DNA of 64,000 nucleotides from Torreya grandis (lineage: Eukaryota; Streptophyta; Pinopsida; Cupressales; Taxaceae). A model generated the notes under the pieces. That model was not told the origin of the DNA, ran no database searches, and saw only the letters and a list, made by a program, of their open reading frames with translations. The stretch is from NCBI GenBank assembly GCA_037957365.1, contig JARHVA010004802.1, positions 1,366,040 to 1,430,039 of the forward strand. Reading direction: 5' to 3'. The stretch's first letter is position 1; every line of letters starts with the position of its first letter. Positions 37,431-50,800 of the stretch are shown here, piece after piece. The translations under genes and the position numbers were made by a program.

Positions 37431-38070
37431 AATTTTATTCCAAACAAAAGTTCTAAAGACTTCGTGAAAATTATTTAAGTTTTTAGGTCTTCAAAAAAAA
37501 TGTTGTGGCTAGTTAGAACTTTTATTTTAAATAAAAATATCAAAAACTAAAGGTATAAATAAAAGTCATGAAGCCTACACAAATCCTAAAGAAATCTTCA
37601 TGAGAATCTCGTAGTGTTTTGGTCTTCAAAAAAAATGTTGGGAAGACTAGTTAGAACTTTTGTTTTGAACAAAAGTTTTGAAGACTAAGGCCTGAACAAT
37701 TTCTCTGAAGACTAAGGCAAGAGTCAACTTTTTTTTTAGAACAAGTCAAAACTTTTGCACAAAATCGCAAATAAAATATTTTGCAGATAAAAGATGTGAA
37801 AGCTAAGAGAAATTTTAGAACAAAAGTTTCAACAATAATTCTTTTGAAGACCAATTTTGAAACAAAGGTTCCAACAACAAAGTTTTTGAAGACTTGGGTC
37901 TTTAGAAAAAATGTTGCAACAAGTTTAGAAAAAATGTCATGAATAAAAGTTCTTAAAGGTTACGTCTTTAGAGGTCTTTGAAACAAAAGTCACATAAACC
38001 ATTTTTTCAAAGATTAGAGCAATAACAGAAATCATGACAAAATAAAATATAAAGACTTGGGTCTTCAAAA
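37431..38070. repeat. Degenerate repeats rich in GAAGACT and AACAAAAGTT
   Basis: GGTCTTCAAAAAAAATGTTG at 37485 and 37619, and a related GGTCTTTAGAAAAAATGTTG at 37909. AACAAAAGTT recurs about eight times, once as a perfect inverted pair AACTTTTGTT-TTG-AACAAAAGTT at 37655-37677. Unit borders are not clean. Confidence 0.55.
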
Positions 38071-39344
38071 CTTTTATGAACACAAATATCCATATCATAA
38101 ATGGAAAATAAGGAAGAAGACTTAGGATTTCATGAGAATCATTTTTTCAACTTTTATGCAACCATTCAAAAGCAATAGCCATGAAGGTTGAAATCCAAGT
38201 GTTATGCATCAATGTAACAATCTTGAATAACTGCCACATACCCATGAAAGGACATGAAGAGGTCTTATGGTTATAAAGATATTAAAGGCAACCACAGATG
38301 TTGATGTGCTACCAAGTGGAAAAATGAGATCTTGTATAAGCAGAATAGCACAGTAAAGGAAAATTTTGCCAAAATGAAAACATGTGGTAGTGACAACATC
38401 ATCAATGTACCAACCTAATTTGATGGCCAATCTAACCGTTAAAAGACATGAATGAAATTAACACATTAGAGATTATGAGCATAGAATGTAGTAAAAGGAA
38501 CATCTTAATTATAAGCATGAGCATACATCCACTTCTAATAGAGACCTTGATTGCTTCCATAATCATCTCAAATTTTTTTTACTACCCTAATAGTGGGTGA
38601 GACTAAGTAATGATCTTAGGCTCTTCAATTGCCTATATAAGTGGGTAGAATTATCATTATAAGGGTTGATATTTCTATATACCATAATACTACCAAAATT
38701 TGATCTTCATGAGGCCTTTATCAATTAAGCCTTACATCTAAAAAGAATTGAGTTTGCCTTTCTCCATGATTCTTGTATTCTATGTGTATTTTTGGTTTAT
38801 TAATTCTTGCTTGTGGGTAATTATCACCCTTCTCATTGTTTTCAATCCCTTCACACCTTTGTGTAAAAATTGGCTCTCACTTACAGGTTGTATTTTATGC
38901 ATGTTCAGGTCTATACAAGTACTATATGTGGATCATTTATCTTCCCTCTTAGTATTATATTGTGTCATGCACCTTCATACAAATTAATTATACTAGTCTA
39001 GTGTCTATGTTGGAGATTATGTAATATTTTCTTATTTTATGCAGTTGTTATGCATTCATCAAAATATATAGAGGTACTCTTTCTAGTATTGGTGCATCAC
39101 CTTTTACATTTTAGTAACCCCTTTTCTCCCTTTCCCCCTCAACATGTTTTATATTTAGGAGTAACAATAGATTTCCTTTTAGCTCATTTAGGCCTAAATG
39201 TTGATCTTAAATTAGACACATTCAAATTAAAAGGATGTCAGACTTATCTAAAGGTTCGTCATAAGGAGTGCAAGAGTCCCACACCTTGGGGGATGATCCC
39301 ATTATCTCACCAAACCATTCTTCCAATTTGGGAAGTGCACAATT
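38071..39344. other. No supported feature
   Basis: AT-rich DNA. Open frames at 38748-38987 and 39050-39421 lack recognisable motifs and are not supported as genes. Confidence 0.4.
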
Positions 39345-40165
39345 TGAGTGATATAAAAACCCTACGGGTAATATTGAGAGCTAAAAAATTGATGAAAAGA
39401 AGGGAAAGTGAAATGGACTAAACTAACCCCAATCATCCCCATTGATGATTCACCACTTTCTATGTATCCAGATACTATAAGGATGGAATCAAACCACATA
39501 TAGTTCTCCCACCTAGTGTAGTTATGCAATTATAGTATATGTATATAACTATAATTTGGTTTTGATACTCAAAAATGTTAGCTCTTGACTTGATTTTGAA
39601 TGCTTTAAACTTGATTTGTTACTGATCTTAGTGATTAATATTGAATTTGGGAAGAATAGGGTGGATTTTATCAATGCAAAATAGTGTAAAAGATAGATGC
39701 CAAATATAAAAATTAGGTCCCTTAGTTAGTGAGCTTTGATTTGTATTTATAATATTTTTTTTGAATATTTTCCATGAGCTGACTTGTGAAACATGCAAAA
39801 TGACCTAGATGAATATTTATAATTTTTGAAGCTAGTTATTAAATGGTGTAGAAATAAGGCCACACTAAGTGGATAAGTATGCAGTAGAAGACCTATCTAT
39901 CAAACATATACATGTCCTAAAAAAGTAGGGACAACTATCCAAAGGTTGGAAGAAGTATAGAGTGATATAAGGTAGTTTGAACATTGACTTAAAAATTAAT
40001 GTGTAGTAGTGATGGTGAATAAATGGGTTTATCTTACATATAGATAAATGGTTAGAGGAATGAAAAATAAGAGTCATATATTTTATCATAAATCAAGTGG
40101 TTAATATATGTTAATAATTAACATTTTCAATTACTTGTGACCACACTTAAGTATCTATATTTTCC
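39345..40165 (+). repeat. Dispersed repeat, copy A (pair with 47080-47890)
   Basis: Shared blocks include AAACCCTA.GGGTA, AGTTCTCCC.CCTAGTGT, AATGTTAGCTCTTGACTTGA, ATTGAATTTGGGAAGAATA and TAGTGTAAAAGAT, ending near GGTATCTAT/AGTATCTAT. Similarity by eye is about three quarters. Same-strand copies 7.7 kb apart could be old LTRs, but the ends are not defined. Confidence 0.65.
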
Positions 40166-41956
40166 CCATTTTAGTTAGTGTTGAAATTGCTAGAGTAAAG
40201 GAGAAAGATAAACCTTAGTGTGTACACCACACTTTGTTTTTGATAGGAAACTCTAATTGTGAAAAACACTCAATATCAAACCTTGCAATAACACATGAAG
40301 TAGTTAATATACATATTTAAAATTAAAAAATTTAAAACTCTAAAATTTGAAATTGAAAGGATAGCAAGGAGTGAGTAAATTATATGGAAATGAAACCATA
40401 TTGCCCTGTAACTTGTAAAATATGATTAAACATTAGAGAGATGGTTTCTCACATTGAAATATTGGTAAATTGAGATTGATCTAGTCCAAAATTTTGAATA
40501 ACTAGTCAAGCCCTTGAGCGGGAAAGATGCATGCTCTAACTCTCACAAATAGGGATAAGTACTCAATGTATCAATCTAAAATAAGGTAGAATCATGATGG
40601 GTTCAGTAGAAGTGATGATAAGTTTTTTGAGTGTCACTAGACTTGAACATAAATCATCCATAATAAAATATGAAACCATGCAATGGGTTTCGTAGAAGTA
40701 ATAACAAAGTTGTTGAGTATCACTAGACTCAAACATACATTACCCGTAACAAAAGGAATCACACTATTATAAATATATTTATATTATATTTGTATGATCG
40801 AATGAAAATGAGTAATATTCATGTACGCATCATGACCACAATGACAATAGATTTGAAGAGAAAAAAAATCATTTGTCATTAAATTTTTAAAATTTATTAT
40901 AATTCATATGCACATGCACCAATATCATGTCTTTTAACTTTGAAACATATATATGTGCATGAACATCATGCCCCCTGAATTTGTGCCAAATGTTATATAA
41001 TGTTATGCATCTATATGCTCAACTATAACTATATGTGATACCTATAATTTATATTCTTATAATTATTTCATATATGCCAATGTAAACGCATTCAAATGTA
41101 TATAATTATATACTTAAGTCCCTATAAAGTGATTGCATATGCATTTCATATGTACCCATAATCTATATCAATGTGCTAATATTTGTCATATATCTAATTT
41201 TTAATTACTTTGAATAATTAAAATATTTATTGTGTTGTAAAATCTAATTTTTTTGCTCATGAAGGCTTGAATATCTAAGAAAAACCCATTGTAATTTCCC
41301 TATTTTGAGATTAAGAAGTAACTTACAAGTCACTCATCTCAAAATAATAGTTAATTGTATCATTTGATAAAAATAGAATCATGTATAATCATGTCAACAT
41401 GCAGAGAATATGTTATCATAGTATAGTGTTTGTAATTTTCATTGAAGCATGTATGTAACATATTGAATGTGAAGAAATGCAACTATCTTGTCTAAATAGA
41501 TATAGCAATAAGACATGTAGTAAAGTAACCATCTATGAATAAGAATATGTAGTAAAAGTGCATGCTGTGGATCATGACACCACTAATCAAGTTCAATAAA
41601 CACAACAAACATAATCATAATGTCATACAATGCCACACATAAGGCCAAGGGCCAAATACAAAGGACATGAACATGCCACAAAAAATAATGCCAAGGGCCA
41701 CACGTAAAGTAAATTATAAAATTTGGAAACAAAGGACATAAATATGTCATATACATAGGGCCAAGTGGCCACTCATAATAATTAATCAATGTCTAGCCTA
41801 TCATGCAAAGAAGTAAAAACATTGAAGAAACATAAAACAAGTGAAAATTAGTCTAAATCATTCATATTTATCAATGTCACATCATAAAAAAGTAGCATAT
41901 CCATGTAGTAAATGTAAGATATATAACTCAATATGGTAGAGAGAGGTCATATATAT
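40166..41956. repeat. AT-rich DNA with two short tandem repeats
   Basis: At 40597-40755 an ~86-bp unit (ATGGGTTCAGTAGAAGTGAT to CATCCATAATAAAA) is present twice. At 41640-41775 a ~60-72 bp unit containing GCCAAGGGCCA and ACAAAGGACAT is present two to three times. Otherwise no feature is seen. Confidence 0.55.
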
Positions 41957-42683
41957 ACCACTCTTAACATCTAAATACCACTTTTAGGTGATTACATAAT
42001 CAAATATTGAAAAAAATACAAAACAATCAAGTATTTAAAAAATATAAAAAATATAAAAAATGTCAAAAGTACAAAAATATTCAAAATGTTCTAGAAAATA
42101 TAAAATTAGGACCTAAGCATGACATAAATTGTTAGTTTAATTTTTTTACATATGTTATTTATCACATATTCTAGTAGATGGCATATTTTTTTCATACACA
42201 CATGCATTTCATAAGATATATGAATGTGATGTAGGACATACATATTATACATGGATTTTTAGATGTCAGACTCCCTTCTATCCAGTGTCCATGCCTATGT
42301 TAGGGTCTATGATAATTTAATTTGTAGAGTAAGATGCCCCCAACATAGGCATAGCCACTGGATAGAAGGGAGTCTAGCATCTAAGAATCCATGTATAATA
42401 TGTATGTCATTCATCACACTCACATATCTTATGAAATGCATGCGTGTATGAAAAAATATGCCATCTACTAAAATATATGATAAATAACACATGCAAAAAA
42501 TTAAACTAACATTTTATGTCATGCTTATGTCATAGTTTTTTTATTTTTTAGAATATTTAAAATATTTTTGTACTTTGACATATTTTATTTTTTTGAATTT
42601 TTTTAATAATTGATTGTTTTATATTTTTTGTAATATTTGATTGTGTAATAACTTAAAAATGGTATTTGGATGTTAAGAGTGGT
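41957..42683. mobile_element. Foldback element (long inverted repeat, ~345-bp arms)
   Basis: The left arm (41957-42305) and right arm (42338-42683) are reverse complements with about 91% identity by eye near the centre and only a 32-base loop. The outer ends read ACCACTCTTAACATC and GATGTTAAGAGTGGT. The centre pairs ACTCCCTTCTATCCAGTG with its complement. The structure fits a non-coding foldback or MITE-like DNA element; a transcript through it would form one long hairpin. No clear target duplication flanks it. Open frames in the palindrome are mirror artefacts. Confidence 0.85.
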
Positions 42684-43189
42684 GCTTGAGATAGCCTATT
42701 CCTAACTTAGCCCTAAACCTATCCTAAAGTCTTTATCACACTTTTCTAGCCATTGTGCAGATCACAAACATCTCTAGTCAGCTCAAACATAGTCTCAAAA
42801 CTACATTTCCAAATCCTAACCCATTGTGCCCAATAGCTTTCTAGTTGGACACTAACACCACATTAAGGACACTAGAGCCACATGGTGCTAGTGTCCCCAA
42901 GTTGGCACTAGTGTCCCTTGCCCTAACTCTCTTGAACATATATATTTTTAAATGTAAACCCCTCCTAAGGTTGTCCTAAGCATATTTTATTATATTCACA
43001 AGCTACATATTACTATAAATATAAGACTATTAGACTTCAATCCACTAGATGAAATATAGATATAAAAAACCTATTCAAATTGAGAAAAATCAAGGTTATT
43101 AATCTCTTTTTGCCCTACTTATACATACTACCATCTACAATTACCCTAAGCCTAAATTTCATATATTTTCAATCTCAAGTACACTCAAG
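42684..43189. other. Non-coding DNA with a small hairpin
   Basis: GGACACTAG (42867-42875) and CTAGTGTCC (42888-42896) form a perfect 9-bp stem with a 12-base loop, followed by another CACTAGTGTC at about 42908. The phrase returns in weaker form at about 43530. No gene is seen. Confidence 0.5.
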
Positions 43190-43330
43190 GCATTCAAGAC
43201 CACTATCATTCTAGCATTCGCTTGCACTTGCACCAAACACTAGGTGGGAGAACTACATTGGACTTGATACCTTCTCAGAGTATTGGTATGTAGGCAACTC
43301 TCTTCACAATGGGGTGTTGAGGATGTCCAA
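43190..43330 (-). repeat. Partial inverted copy of the 39.3/47.1 kb repeat
   Basis: CTAGGTGGGAGAACTACA is the reverse complement of the AGTTCTCCCACCTAG block of copy A, and CTTCTCAGAGTATTGGTATG corresponds in reverse to its ATACTCTAAGGAGGG-like block. Confidence 0.5.
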
Positions 43331-44529
43331 CCTATCCTACTAATGAACACATATTTTTAGTTCATGCCATTATTTCAAGGTTGATTAGGGTTTGCATACT
43401 AAATTAAATATTCTAAGCACAATACAGAGTCCTAAATTTCATGCATGAAAGAATAGAACCCAAAAGCATAGGCACACGTGTTCCTAAAAAATAAGAAAAA
43501 TCCTTAAAAGAGGAGACTAATACCATTTTTAGGACATTAGAGCCATATGGTCCTACTGTTTAGGTGGGGCACTATTACCTAGTGAATAATCTAACTCAGG
43601 GACCCTGTTGATGACACTCAAACCTATCCATAACCTAGTTTTTGGCACCCAGATCTTATATGATAGTTATTTATTAGATAAGTCTATATGTACACAAATT
43701 TATTAATATTTTTATAAATTCAAAGCAAGTCAAATTCTATAAAAAATTAGTGATTAATTACTACATATTATTTCATTGATTTAGACAACTCAACCTTTTA
43801 ATTTAACTTAGGATTTACATTTGTAAAAACCCTAAAAATTTAAAATAGATTGTTATTGTATTCTTTGATATATATGTAAGGGCAAGTAATAAGGTTTAAA
43901 AAATAGAAAAATGGGAGGGATATCAACAATTTGCAACATGTGTCAAAGAAAATTATGCACAAAATTTGATTTCATGACTATGTGAATAAAGTGAAAGCAA
44001 GCAATAAGTCCCCACTATATGTATTAATAGGGACAATATATCTCAATAACGTATGTGGGGATAAGAATTTGCATGCCCATGGTGGGAAATAATCAGTGTG
44101 TGCTCATAAAGTATGTATAAGTAAGATTATTTAATTTTGTAAGCTCAAATGGAAGCCAAAGTATGTGTAGATAGTCAATATGTGAGAATGAGCAAGTAAC
44201 ATGGCATAAAATATCTCCATTATTTCAATAAAAGTGTTATAAATGTTTGGATTAGAAGAGACAATCAAAAGGCAAGGGTTAAATAAAATAAATCCAAGGG
44301 ATAAAAGAAATGTCTATGTAAGTGCATATGAATGCATGTGTACTAAGTCAGGAGAATAAAATGGATGAGTAATCAAACATACATAAGGAAGTTATGTACA
44401 ATATATGATGTTACTACTAGTTAAATATTTGATAAAGGGGATGCCGACATGTAGGCCCTATGTCAATCTTCTTCATAATCAAAATCATAATCCTAATCAT
44501 CTTATTGGTCCTAAATTTTTGATATGCCA
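43331..44529. other. No supported feature
   Basis: AT-rich. GTTTTTGGCACCCAGATC at 43643 resembles the start of the primer-binding site at 3722 but has no LTR beside it. Confidence 0.35.
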
Positions 44530-45700
44530 CTCTTATCATCTTTCGCATATGTATATATAAAACCAACTGCACCATATTTTGGTATTGAATGTTTTGATTT
44601 CTTTCGCTTTGACATGTGTTGTATCATATGTCTCTACTATGATTATATTAGTTGTCTTTTTTTGAATATTAGCTAAAGAGATATTTTCTTTTTTCTGCTT
44701 TTGATCTAAATATGTGCCATCTTTTGAAATGGAAATGACATTGCCTTCATGATAAAATGTAATGTAGTTATGATTAAGAGGCTTTATATATGCATAACAC
44801 TTTTTATTTGTCTCATTTGGAACCACATTTATGAAATTATTATTTTTCAATATGTCTTGCTTTTGATTTTCCTTCATGAAAAACTCTTTCTTAATCATGT
44901 TTTCTTTCTTATCTTGAGTTTATTTTTTCAACTTCTCTTTTAATGATTTCTCCATTTCAATTTGTTATCTTTACTTATCTAATTGTTCCCTTTTAATTTT
45001 TTTTGCAAACTTTATTTTTCCTTTTGTTCCTTTTGTAACCTTTTTTCTTCTAATTTTTTCTTTTGTAACATTTCTTGCTTTAATTTTGCCTTTTGCAACC
45101 TTTCTTGGTTTAATTATTCCTTTTTATCATTTTCTACATCTTCATTAGGAGATGAAATCATAGTGTGAGTGGGTTACTTTTTTAATTTATCTATTATATG
45201 ATCACCACTATCGATTACACTTTGTAGTGTGTTCTTCAAATCCCAACCATTATTTGTTAGATGTCCATGCATTTTATGATATGCAAATATTACTATTTTG
45301 AATTTCTTACATGATGCATATAAGGTAAAGTAATCAAATTAATTCAAATAATATCTCTTAAAGTTTCATTTCATTTCTTATGAAATCTCCTTGAACCATT
45401 GGTTGTAGATGTATGTTACTTTTGAATCCATACATGAGATAATATCTTTTGAGGCACAATATTCTTGAATGTAGAGGTAGAAATATAATTAACACTAGCA
45501 TGCTTTGGATTTTTGGTATATGCAATATTTTCCTCTAGTAATGTAATATTTGAATTCATTTGATTTTTTAATGCCTCTATGGGCTCCCTTATAATAATAA
45601 TTTGATCTAGAGTTACTTCACAAACATAATCATTAATAACTTCTAATTGACAATGCACATAAGTACCCTCAAGAGGACGTGAGGGAGATAGAGGGGTTGA
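44530..45700 (-). pseudogene. Possible remnant of a Ty3 gag, lysine-rich
   Basis: On the minus strand at about 45200-45300 the frame gives FAYHKMHGHLTNNGWDLKNT followed by LQSVIDSGD. This is like the Cys/His and LK..I..LID region behind gag in many plant Ty3 elements, but with the cysteines lost. Downstream is a Lys/Glu-rich stretch with several stops and a 120-codon frame (44536-44898) of unknown content. Only the short motif supports the call. Confidence 0.35.
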
Positions 45701-47079
45701 AGAAGGACATGTTTATATTCATTTTTCAATATAGGGCGATCACTTATGATTACATAGACATATAAGATGTGTTATGATTGATTGCAACCTTAATTTTATT
45801 ATACATTAGTGATCTCAAATTTATTTCATAATTATGAAATATAATGAATATTATTGGTTGAAACCATGAAAGTAGAACAATATTTACTTAAATTATAAAG
45901 TATACACCATGAATATCTAATACATCCATAATTTGATTTGAAACTTTGAATTTACAAATGGCATAAGGGGTGTAACTAGGCAGGGTTTGTTTGATTTATA
46001 GACTCTTAGATATATTGATCTTGGTCATAAAAAGTAAACAAGGCCCAAAGGGGAACTGACAAAAAAATATTTTACCTTCGCATATCAGAACAATCTCATC
46101 TTTGAGGTACATTACTAGTAACTTTTTAGGGCTAAATACTTACTAGTACATTACAAAACCAAATGGTTGAAGGCTTTCTATGGCTAAAAATCAAAATACT
46201 ATGTTCTTATAATATACTTATTATGTTGAAGTTAAAGCTTATATATTGTGTTGTCTAATAGCTTGAGCATTGGAGCAGTACTTCTCACACCTTGGCTCAA
46301 TTAAAAATGATGATCACTTTGCCCAGAACGATAGTGCCTATGAGTTTTACAACTACCAAAACATAATTCTAAAAAGTAAGAGAAAGAATTGAAGGAAAAT
46401 GGAATTTTAAAACCAACAAAATAAAATATTTTTATGCTTGAAAATTAGGAATTAAATTTGAAATCCATACGTCAAAGAGAAATAAGTGCTCAATCGATTC
46501 ATGGAAAGGATAGTCAAATTTATCTTTAGTGTATCAAAATCATGAATTCAGCTGAAACATTAGAAAAAAAATTGAAAAAAAATGTTCAATCAGAAAATGG
46601 GGCCATGAATATTTTTTACCCCAATTTTTATTTAATAATGTTTAATAGGTATATAAATATGAAATATAATTCAGATTTGGACATTTAAACATAAATATGA
46701 ATGTAAAGAAAAATTGACTAAAATTTATTTACAAGTGGCATATGTTTAAAATAGTAAGTACAAATAAGAGTAATATAATTAGCATTTTATAATTTTTGGT
46801 TGAATGTAGTAGGTGTCTAATAGTGAGAAATAAGATAAAATAGGATTGTGGTAGCTTAGATCTGAAGGCACAGTCTACTATTATGTTTGGATAAGTCTAT
46901 TCTCCCTAGACAGTAGTGCATTGTGGCCCTATCCATTCACGATGTAATTTTATGCATTGATTGTGATGAAGTTTTAATTTTTTAACCACTTATAACCTAT
47001 GTCTATTGATAGGGTTGAGATATTTGATTATGTTGGTGTTGCACAAAAATTGTTGTTTTCCTTCTCTTTGCCATATAAA
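45701..47079. other. No supported feature
   Basis: AT-rich sequence without convincing frames, tandem repeats or palindromes. Confidence 0.35.
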
Positions 47080-47890
47080 CCCTAAGGGTATTTGTGAGAG
47101 ATATAAAATTAAAAAAAATAAAGGGAAGTGTAATGGGTTGAGATGACTCCAATCACTTCCATTAATGATTTAACACTAAGTACATATATAAATACTCTAA
47201 GGAGGGAATAAGCCACACATAGTTCTCCCTCCTAGTGTGATTATGTAATTGTGTTTCTTAACTATATGTATACACCTATAAATTTAGCTTTGATGCTTTA
47301 CAATGTTAGCTCTTGACTTGATTTATAATGCCTCAAACTTGATTAATGATTTATCCTAGTGATTGATATTGAATTTGGGAAGAATATGGTAAATTTGCTT
47401 AATGTGTAGTAGTGTAAAAGATGTCAGATAGAAAAATCAAGTCCCTTAATGAATGGCCTTTGATTTGTATTTATAATATTTTTTAAAAATAATTTCCTTG
47501 ATATTGATTGAAAAACATGCAAGATGATCCAAATATATATTTAAAATTCTATAATATAGTCATTAAATGGCATGGGGACAATGCCACACTACATGGATAG
47601 GTCCACATTAGTGGACCTATATGCCTAGCATGGACCTGTCTCATAAAATTAGGGATAATTATACTGAGGTTGGAAGTAGTATGAGAGTGATATAATGCAT
47701 TTTGACCATTGAATTAGAAATTATTATGTATTAGTGATGGTGAAAGAGGGGTAAATCCCAAATAAAAATAAATGGCTAGAGGAATGGTGAATAAGAGTCA
47801 TATATTTGATCGTAAGTCATGTGGTTTAAGATATGTCAAGAATTAACATTATCAAGTAACTATGACCATATTTAGGTATCTATGGTTAGG
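47080..47890 (+). repeat. Dispersed repeat, copy B (pair with 39345-40165)
   Basis: Aligns with copy A in the same orientation from AAACCCTAAGGGTA to TAGGTATCTATGG. Confidence 0.65.
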
Positions 47891-50800
47891 ACCCAATTAT
47901 AATTCTAAAATAAATGTTCTACATATATCATGCATAAACCACATCACCAAATGAAGGCATAACTTGAGATTAAGGATCACAATCCATATTCAGAAGCCAA
48001 TGTTTAAATCCAAGGGTTATCTTTCAATATGTATTCCTAATGTAATAAATTATTTAATCCCATAATTATTTTATAATTTATATTAAATATACCAATACAT
48101 AGTTATAAAGGTGCCATTTTATGAATTCCTTTTAAGGTAAGATCTCAGTTCTTCGAGCTACAATGATAATCAACCAAGCAAGGGTAATTTTTACCTGAAG
48201 CCAAACCTTATTTTCCAACCTAGGATTATTGAAGGTTCAATATTAAAATATTATTGTCATCCCAATGAGTATTCAAGTCTATCATAGGGTTCAACATCCA
48301 AAACAATATATAAGTTCAATATGGACTCATCAATCTAAAACATGCTTTAATAGTTGGTCAAAGTCTCAACATTATTTATGCAAGTTTATCACCCACCAAT
48401 TGTTTAAGATCAACTATAATTTTAATGATGTCTAGAATTTGTTTAAATTACAAAATGTATAGATATTCAAAGGGTCAAATATTCACTATTATCCCACCCC
48501 TAAGGCTTAGGTTGTCAATGATCAAAATATTTAGGGTTTCTAAGAATAAATTTGAAAAGATTATAAACAACCCATAAAACATTCCTTAATCGATGCATCA
48601 TACATAATTGATAACACAACATAGTGTGAGAAGTATTATCAAAAGGTAATCATACAAGTGTTGATCACACAACCAAAATAATGTTTTAAAGGTCTTTGCA
48701 ATAAGAAAATTAAAACATTAAATATCACATCCAAAATAATCTACCAAATATTATATAATTGGATATCAAAACATTGAACATTTAACTAGCTTACCAATTA
48801 TTATTACTTAGTTCACAACTAGCTATGTTTAAGGCTCAATATACATCACAATAATAGACTCATGATGACACATTCATGGTGATATGTTAACAAAAGTTTT
48901 CAACAAGAGCTTAAAATGCCTATATTGTCCAGGTTGACTAGGTTTAAATTCTATTCCTAGCAAAAAGAATCCAAATTACTACTAACAAGTACATCCTTCT
49001 ATATTCTTACACAAGTTTACTAATTTTAAGTATGCTAATAAATTCAAAAGTTTAACCAAATTTATGGGTTTCCTAAATCTAGGTATTTATAAGATCTAAC
49101 ATAAGATAAGTGAAATATTATACCCTAAAAAAAGTTATTCTTAGGAAAACCCTTAGTGTTACAGAATATACTTGTCTTAGGCACATAAGACATAGTCAAC
49201 ATAACTTAGATTACCCACATTTAACGTAAAGAATCACATTTATCCACCTCTATCGTACCTTTCACTTAGATTTACAAGATATTCCATACATAATATATGC
49301 TAAGGTTTCTCATAAAATATGTTTTTCAATAGATTTACCACCTATATTAACAATTTCAATACTTATATAACAATCACCTTAACAAGGTTCAAATATTCCA
49401 AAACCATTACCTATCCTTAATTTTACTTTCCACATAACTTATAGTACATATTAATAATATTATAATAAACCAAAATTACATAGAATATTACTTATGAAAA
49501 TAAACATCAAGCTATTAAAATTAATATATATATAATGTTACATACTTGGTTATCCTTAAATGTCCATGTATTTTCTAGATATTCTATTCAAAATTTATAA
49601 TTAATCATATAAATCTTAACTTAGACTATCCTCATTCCATGTGGTCAACTTCCCTACCATGAACAAAGGCTATCCTCCAAACTCATTCACAAAATTAACT
49701 ATAGATAATTGTATAGTGATTTTAATGTAGTTAATAAGGGTAATGATACAAACATAAACATAACCATACTAAACATACTAATTGATACTACCTATATTTA
49801 GAGACACCAAGAATACACATTTATGTTAAGCATAAAACATATATGATTTTATTATCATGTAAGTATGTGTATACATAAAGGATCAATCCTTCCAGAATTA
49901 AGCATGATAATATTATTACATAAGACTAGTAATGAGGGTAGAGCATGATTTTAATATGAAATAAATAATTCTTGAAGCTTGGATATAGGTTCCAAAGGAT
50001 ATTTATCACAAACCACTACATGTAATGTACCCAACTAACCATGTAGTTATTTATCTTGAGCCCTTCATATTAATATTATCTTAAGATCTTAAGCTAAGCA
50101 AAGGGTGATTCCAAATAAATTACCATTCCAATATAAATAAGATCAATTTATTAAAATTATAGAGGAAATTAATTTAAATACAAGATTTTTTAGTACAGAA
50201 ATTACACTACCATATCAAAGTTCTAAATATTTAGAATGACTCTATGAAAATTAGATCACATCATCGTAACATCATCCTAAGATGTTTCAAAAATAGTAGT
50301 GTGTTTAATTTTGATATAATTTCATTGTTTATCTTATTTTGCATAATAATATCATTAGTTTACTCCTTAGACCACTCCAATTATCTTTCGAATCTATTTT
50401 ATTAAGCTATAAACCAACTTCTTAGGTTTCTTAGGAAATTTACTAGAATCAATGTCAATCATACTAATCAACATCTATCCTGATAAAATTGATACCAATT
50501 TTATGAATTAGCATTGATCCCTATCATAACTACTAAGTTGTAAAATCCAAACCCATTTCCATGGCTTTTCCTTCATCCCTGGTCTGTTTTGATCATTCTA
50601 TTTTACTACAAACATGGACCCTACATTTAGATGACTATTCCAAGAATACCTCATGAGATAATCAACATTTTTGGCCTACCAATTGTTTTCAAACCTCTCT
50701 TCACCTATCAAAGTGACAATGTGCACAATTTAAGTATTTATGATATTATGTTTACTCCAAACATTCATTAAATTTCAACCCAGTTGGAAATCATCCAGGA

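Noticed and set aside
42263..42492. Overlapping frames on both strands at 42.3 kb
   Set aside because: They lie across the centre of the foldback palindrome and mirror one another; no coding signal.
43640..43660. GTTTTTGGCACCC as a primer-binding site
   Set aside because: Matches only the first part of the site at 3722 and no LTR end precedes it.
47086..47098. AAACCCTAAGGG, resembling plant telomere repeat
   Set aside because: Single occurrence inside a dispersed repeat; no tandem telomeric units.
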